This document shows positions 6,323 to 8,585 of a stretch of DNA of 8,585 nt, in pieces. Within the stretch, counting starts at the first letter, position 1. Each line of letters begins with the position of its first letter. Origin of the DNA: Chloroflexi bacterium UBA5177 (GTDB taxonomy: Bacteria; Chloroflexota; UBA5177); the NCBI GenBank assembly GCA_002413265.1, contig DHWR01000296.1, forward strand, positions 1 through 8,585. The letters run 5' to 3'. The position numbers and the translations under genes were made by a program. The notes under the pieces were generated by a model that saw nothing but the letters and a program-made list of their open reading frames with translations, made no database searches and was not told the origin of the DNA.

Positions 6323-6874
6323 TCAGCAAGCGGTGCGCAATGGCTCGTGTTGCTTGAGCGATTTCTGGACATCTCCTCGCAGCCTCGATATCTCTAGATT
6401 CAAACCAGCACAAACGCGAGCCCTCTGCGATCCGAGACAAGGACTTATTGTTCCACTGCGGCCGCCAAGCTCGGCGTGGTTTCGTGTCCGGGAGCCGCGC
6501 AGCTCCGGATGTTCTGCATGTCGTGGATCGTCCCACTGGTAGCAAGCGCAATAAACGCAGGACAGCGCAGGGCCGCGGCCAATGTTGCTGACCGTGACGT
6601 TCAACCCGGACGGAATCGCCCCCTGTGCGGTAACCATAACGCCGTACACCCCGCCCTCGACTTTCACGTATGGGGCCGCAGCGAATTCTCGGTCTTGCTG
6701 AACCTCCGCAACCTGCCGCGCCGATGCATCTGCTTATCTTGCAGCCGCCCGAGCTTGCTCGGCAGCAGCGTCGATCAGCTTTCGGTTTTCGTGAAATGAA
6801 CGCTGGGTGTAGTACGCGAGGATTAGCGTCCCCGCTCCCGTCGCCAGTACGGCCAAAAACGTGACAAATTCCAC
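6323..6874 (-). pseudogene. Membrane-anchored coiled-coil gene broken by in-frame TAA
   Basis: The reading begins at GTG 6874 (an upstream TTG at 6919 is possible). One membrane helix (EFVTFLAVLATGAGTLILAYY) is followed by a helical, coiled-coil-like stretch ending EQARAAAR, then TAA at 6734-6736. Exactly in the same frame the protein-like sequence resumes as ADASARQVAEVQQDREFAAAPY, then VKVEGGVYGVMV and NVTVSNIGRGPALSCVYC, ending at 6323. The style before and after the stop is continuous, so this looks like one gene with a single nonsense codon (one base from CAA, GAA or AAA). The last 70 or so residues are less protein-like, so a later frameshift may also be present. The family is not recognised. 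It lies just inside the right inverted repeat. A sequencing error is the alternative. Confidence 0.55.
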
Positions 6875-6935
6875 ACTTATGATTCTATTTGACGGTAACC
6901 CAAGAGGAGAAGGCCGCAATTAAGCATCATTCGCC

Positions 6936-6958
6936 CTCGTGTGATGGCATGACACGAG
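6936..6958. repeat. 7-bp inverted repeat near the right element end
   Basis: CTCGTGT (6936-6942) pairs perfectly with ACACGAG (6952-6958) around a 9-nt loop, 28 bp inside the right terminal inverted repeat. No T-tract follows on either strand, so it is not a standard terminator. It may be a subterminal protein site or the upstream region of the broken gene. Confidence 0.35.
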
Positions 6959-6986
6959 CGCATCGCTTGAAATCCGGGTCCGAGAA

Positions 6987-7018
6987 CCTGGAACATTTCA
7001 CCAATGTATCTATACGCC
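6987..7018 (-). repeat. Right terminal inverted repeat
   Basis: Inverse of 1075-1106 with 30 of 32 positions identical. One of the two differences lies in the loop of the internal ACATT/AATGT dyad, leaving the dyad intact. Confidence 0.65.
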
Positions 7019-7033
7019 GCAACAATTGATTGG
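7019..7033 (+). repeat. Right direct repeat (target-site duplication)
   Basis: GCAACAATTGATTGG, same orientation as 1061-1075 and directly abutting the right inverted repeat. Confidence 0.6.
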
Positions 7034-7131
7034 TCATGAAAATCGCTTCGAGCGTGCTCCGTCAGACAGGAAGCCAGGATCTGCCTAACGGTCCGGCGTG
7101 CTTGCTTGCAAGAGTCAGTAGCTGAGGACGC

Positions 7132-8585
7132 ATGACAAAACGACGAAGATCCGCCGTGGTCAAGCCGGCAAAGGCACCTGTTTCAAAGGTCGCATCTCCT
7201 CCGTCGGAGGAGGCCTCGATCCCGGGATCAGATCCGCTGACAAGAGTCGCTGACGGAGTAGTCGAAGCATGTTGCCTGGTGGCAGTGGTCGCCGTCCCTC
7301 TGTACTTTTCGCTCCTCACGCCGCTCGGACCTGAAACTGAGAAGGCAGTCCTCCTAATCGCCCTCGCGGCGATCGCGCTCGGCGCATGGGTTCTCGGCTC
7401 GTTTTCGCGTTTCACCGGCGCGACTATCGGCTGGAGAGCGAACCCGCTCATCTGGTCGGGCCTGGCCGTCCTCGCGGTCTACGCCGTAGGCACGGCATTT
7501 TCGATTCATCCTCGCGAGAGCTTCTTTGGCACCCTGACGCGACATGAAGGGTTTCTCTCGCATGCGTCGTACGCGGTGTTCTTTCTCTGTGTGGCCACCC
7601 GGCTTCGGCGGCCGGATCAAATACGCCGTCTCGTTACTACTCTCGTTTTTGCCAGTCTCCCTGCCGCCTTGTACGGCCTTCTACAGCAGTTCGGGTTCGA
7701 CCCCGCTCCGACCTTCGGCGATCAGTCCACGGTTCAATGGCCAGTTCGGTCCTCCTTCGGTAATCACATCTTTTTTGGCGCGTATCTCGTCATGCTTATG
7801 CCGGTCACGGCGGGACGCGTTCTTGAGATATGGGAAGAGAAACCGAAGGCTGCCACGGGATCCCGGGATACCGAGCTGGCAACGGGGGTCTTTTTCGTCC
7901 TACTGGTCGGGTTCTCGTACCTTGGCTTTCTCGCTGTCTCTAGGCACGAGCCGGCGCTGTTCGCTCTCTTCCCTGCTGTGCTCGCCGGATACACCTTAGT
8001 TGGACTCGCTATCGACGGTTTACCGGACTCAGTCAGCGGACGCCTCACGCGACTTGCTGGATACAGCCTTGTTTTGGTGATTCAAACGCTGGCCCTACTT
8101 TTTACGAGCGCACGAGGACCCTTGCTGGCAGTGTTTGCAATACTGCCGGTCTTTGCATTGCTCGTTTCCTGGCGCCTGCAACGGCGCCGCATCACGGTGA
8201 CCGTGTTGGCATGCGCAGGCGCTATAGCCCTATTCGTGCTGCTCTTCAGCATCCCGGGAGGGCCGCTAGACCGACTGCGAACCATTCATTCACTCGACCG
8301 TGTCGCCGACGTCGGCAATTACGCCAGTGACAGCAGTGGCTCCGGTCGCTTGCTCGTGTGGCGCGGCGTGGCCAACTTGATGGAACAGCACCCGGCGATT
8401 GGAAACACCTGGGGAGGTCCGGCTCGCGATCTCGTGGGCTATGGACCCGAGAGCCTCGATGTGGCGTTCGAAGCTGTCTTCCCTCTCAAGTTACGCATCG
8501 AAACGTCGGAGATGAACACCTGGGACCGGTCGCACAGTATCTATCTCGACATCCTGGTGGACGCAGGTGTGCTTGGGCTGCTGGC
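7132..8585 (+). CDS. O-antigen ligase family (Wzy/WaaL-like) membrane protein, partial
   Basis: Open from ATG 7132 (GAGG four nt upstream) to the window end, 484 codons with no stop. A basic cytoplasmic N-terminus (MTKRRR, about 40 residues) precedes many membrane helices, the first at about residues 45-65. Family marks are all present. FSIHPRESFFGTLTRHEGFLSH lies near 125-145. LYGLLQQFGFDPAPTFGDQS is followed by SFGNHIFFGAYLVMLMPV. A periplasmic loop carries SGSGRLLVWRGVANLMEQHP and a DRSHSIYLDILVDAGVLGLL block, the usual GRxxxW and SHNxxLD signatures of the Wzy_C domain (PF04932). Members join or polymerise lipid-linked glycans at the periplasmic face of the inner membrane. The large-loop form seen here often has C-terminal TPRs, which would lie beyond the window. 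Ligase cannot be told from polymerase, or from protein O-glycosylation PglL types. It starts about 100 bp after the right direct repeat, outside the element. Confidence 0.88.
   Translation, partial: MTKRRRSAVVKPAKAPVSKVASPPSEEASIPGSDPLTRVADGVVEACCLVAVVAVPLYFSLLTPLGPETEKAVLLIALAAIALGAWVLGSFSRFTGATIGWRANPLIWSGLAVLAVYAVGTAFSIHPRESFFGTLTRHEGFLSHASYAVFFLCVATRLRRPDQIRRLVTTLVFASLPAALYGLLQQFGFDPAPTFGDQSTVQWPVRSSFGNHIFFGAYLVMLMPVTAGRVLEIWEEKPKAATGSRDTELATGVFFVLLVGFSYLGFLAVSRHEPALFALFPAVLAGYTLVGLAIDGLPDSVSGRLTRLAGYSLVLVIQTLALLFTSARGPLLAVFAILPVFALLVSWRLQRRRITVTVLACAGAIALFVLLFSIPGGPLDRLRTIHSLDRVADVGNYASDSSGSGRLLVWRGVANLMEQHPAIGNTWGGPARDLVGYGPESLDVAFEAVFPLKLRIETSEMNTWDRSHSIYLDILVDAGVLGLL

Larger units (their letters stand above)
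1061..7033. mobile_element. Putative insertion bounded by TIRs and direct repeats, no transposase seen
   Basis: The arrangement is direct repeat, inverted repeat, 5.9 kb of cargo, inverted repeat, direct repeat. The 32-bp ends (1075-1106 and 6987-7018) match at 30 of 32 positions in inverted orientation. Directly outside them GCAACAATTGATTG is repeated in direct orientation at 1061-1074 and 7019-7032; one more matching base on either side makes the length 14-16. This is the signature of an inserted element with target-site duplication, about 5,944 bp long. Cargo: a small membrane protein, truncated DUF1326, a UGA-containing DsrE gene, a large secreted protein and a broken membrane-anchored gene. 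No DDE, serine or tyrosine recombinase is recognisable, so it would be non-autonomous, like transposase-less mobile insertion cassettes, or decayed. A coincidental pair of regulatory sites is less likely, because the outer direct repeat fits the same boundaries. Confidence 0.6.

Noticed and set aside
6297..6334. Rho-independent terminator after the broken membrane gene (minus strand)
   Set aside because: Only a 5-bp stem, and the T-run lies about 15 nt away from it.

Overview
The window is a high-GC bacterial contig end, probably from a Gram-negative organism. It carries a lipoprotein signal with an LTGC lipobox, an O-antigen-ligase-type membrane protein, and a very large secreted protein with a Thr/Pro 'TPTATNTPT' linker. 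Such linkers are common in uncultured Chloroflexota, Desulfobacterota and Binatota-like lineages, but I cannot fix the phylum. The first 15 bases match the Nextera/Tn5 mosaic end, so the left edge is a library artefact and the first gene is cut there.

Layout: (1) 16-152 (-) is the N-terminus of a lipoprotein, with a good sigma70 promoter at 203-232 overlapped by an inverted repeat. (2) 233-534 is non-coding, with two GC-rich hairpins. (3) 535-1017 (+) is a protein resembling the Arr / ADP-ribosyltransferase fold. (4) 1061-7033 has the architecture of an inserted element: 32-bp inverted repeats (30/32 identical) at 1075-1106 and 6987-7018, immediately flanked by a 14-16 bp direct repeat. Removing it would leave the Arr-like gene only about 160 bp from the O-antigen-ligase gene. 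(5) 7132-8585 (+) is the O-antigen-ligase-family gene, open at the right edge.

Inside the putative element are a small two-helix membrane protein (1240-1557, +), a truncated DUF1326 gene (1686-2000, -), a DsrE-family gene (2352-2714, +), a 1134-aa secreted modular protein (2873-6277, -), and a membrane-anchored coiled-coil gene interrupted by an in-frame TAA (6323-6874, -). I recognise no transposase in it.

The most interesting observation is the DsrE gene. Its frame has a UGA at codon 80, exactly where the family's redox Cys is expected, giving U-G-G-C. The frame then continues for 40 more family-like residues to a normal stop. A 7-bp hairpin with a GUG apical loop lies 19 nt downstream of the UGA, as expected for a bacterial SECIS. 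I read this as a selenocysteine-containing DsrE-like protein that automatic gene calling would cut to 79 aa. No selenocysteine machinery lies in the window, so this requires selA/B/C/D elsewhere in the genome.

The genes do not form one obvious pathway. Outside the element the context is cell envelope (lipoprotein, O-antigen ligase). Inside it are a redox protein, a surface-type protein and partly decayed genes, which suits an accessory insertion.
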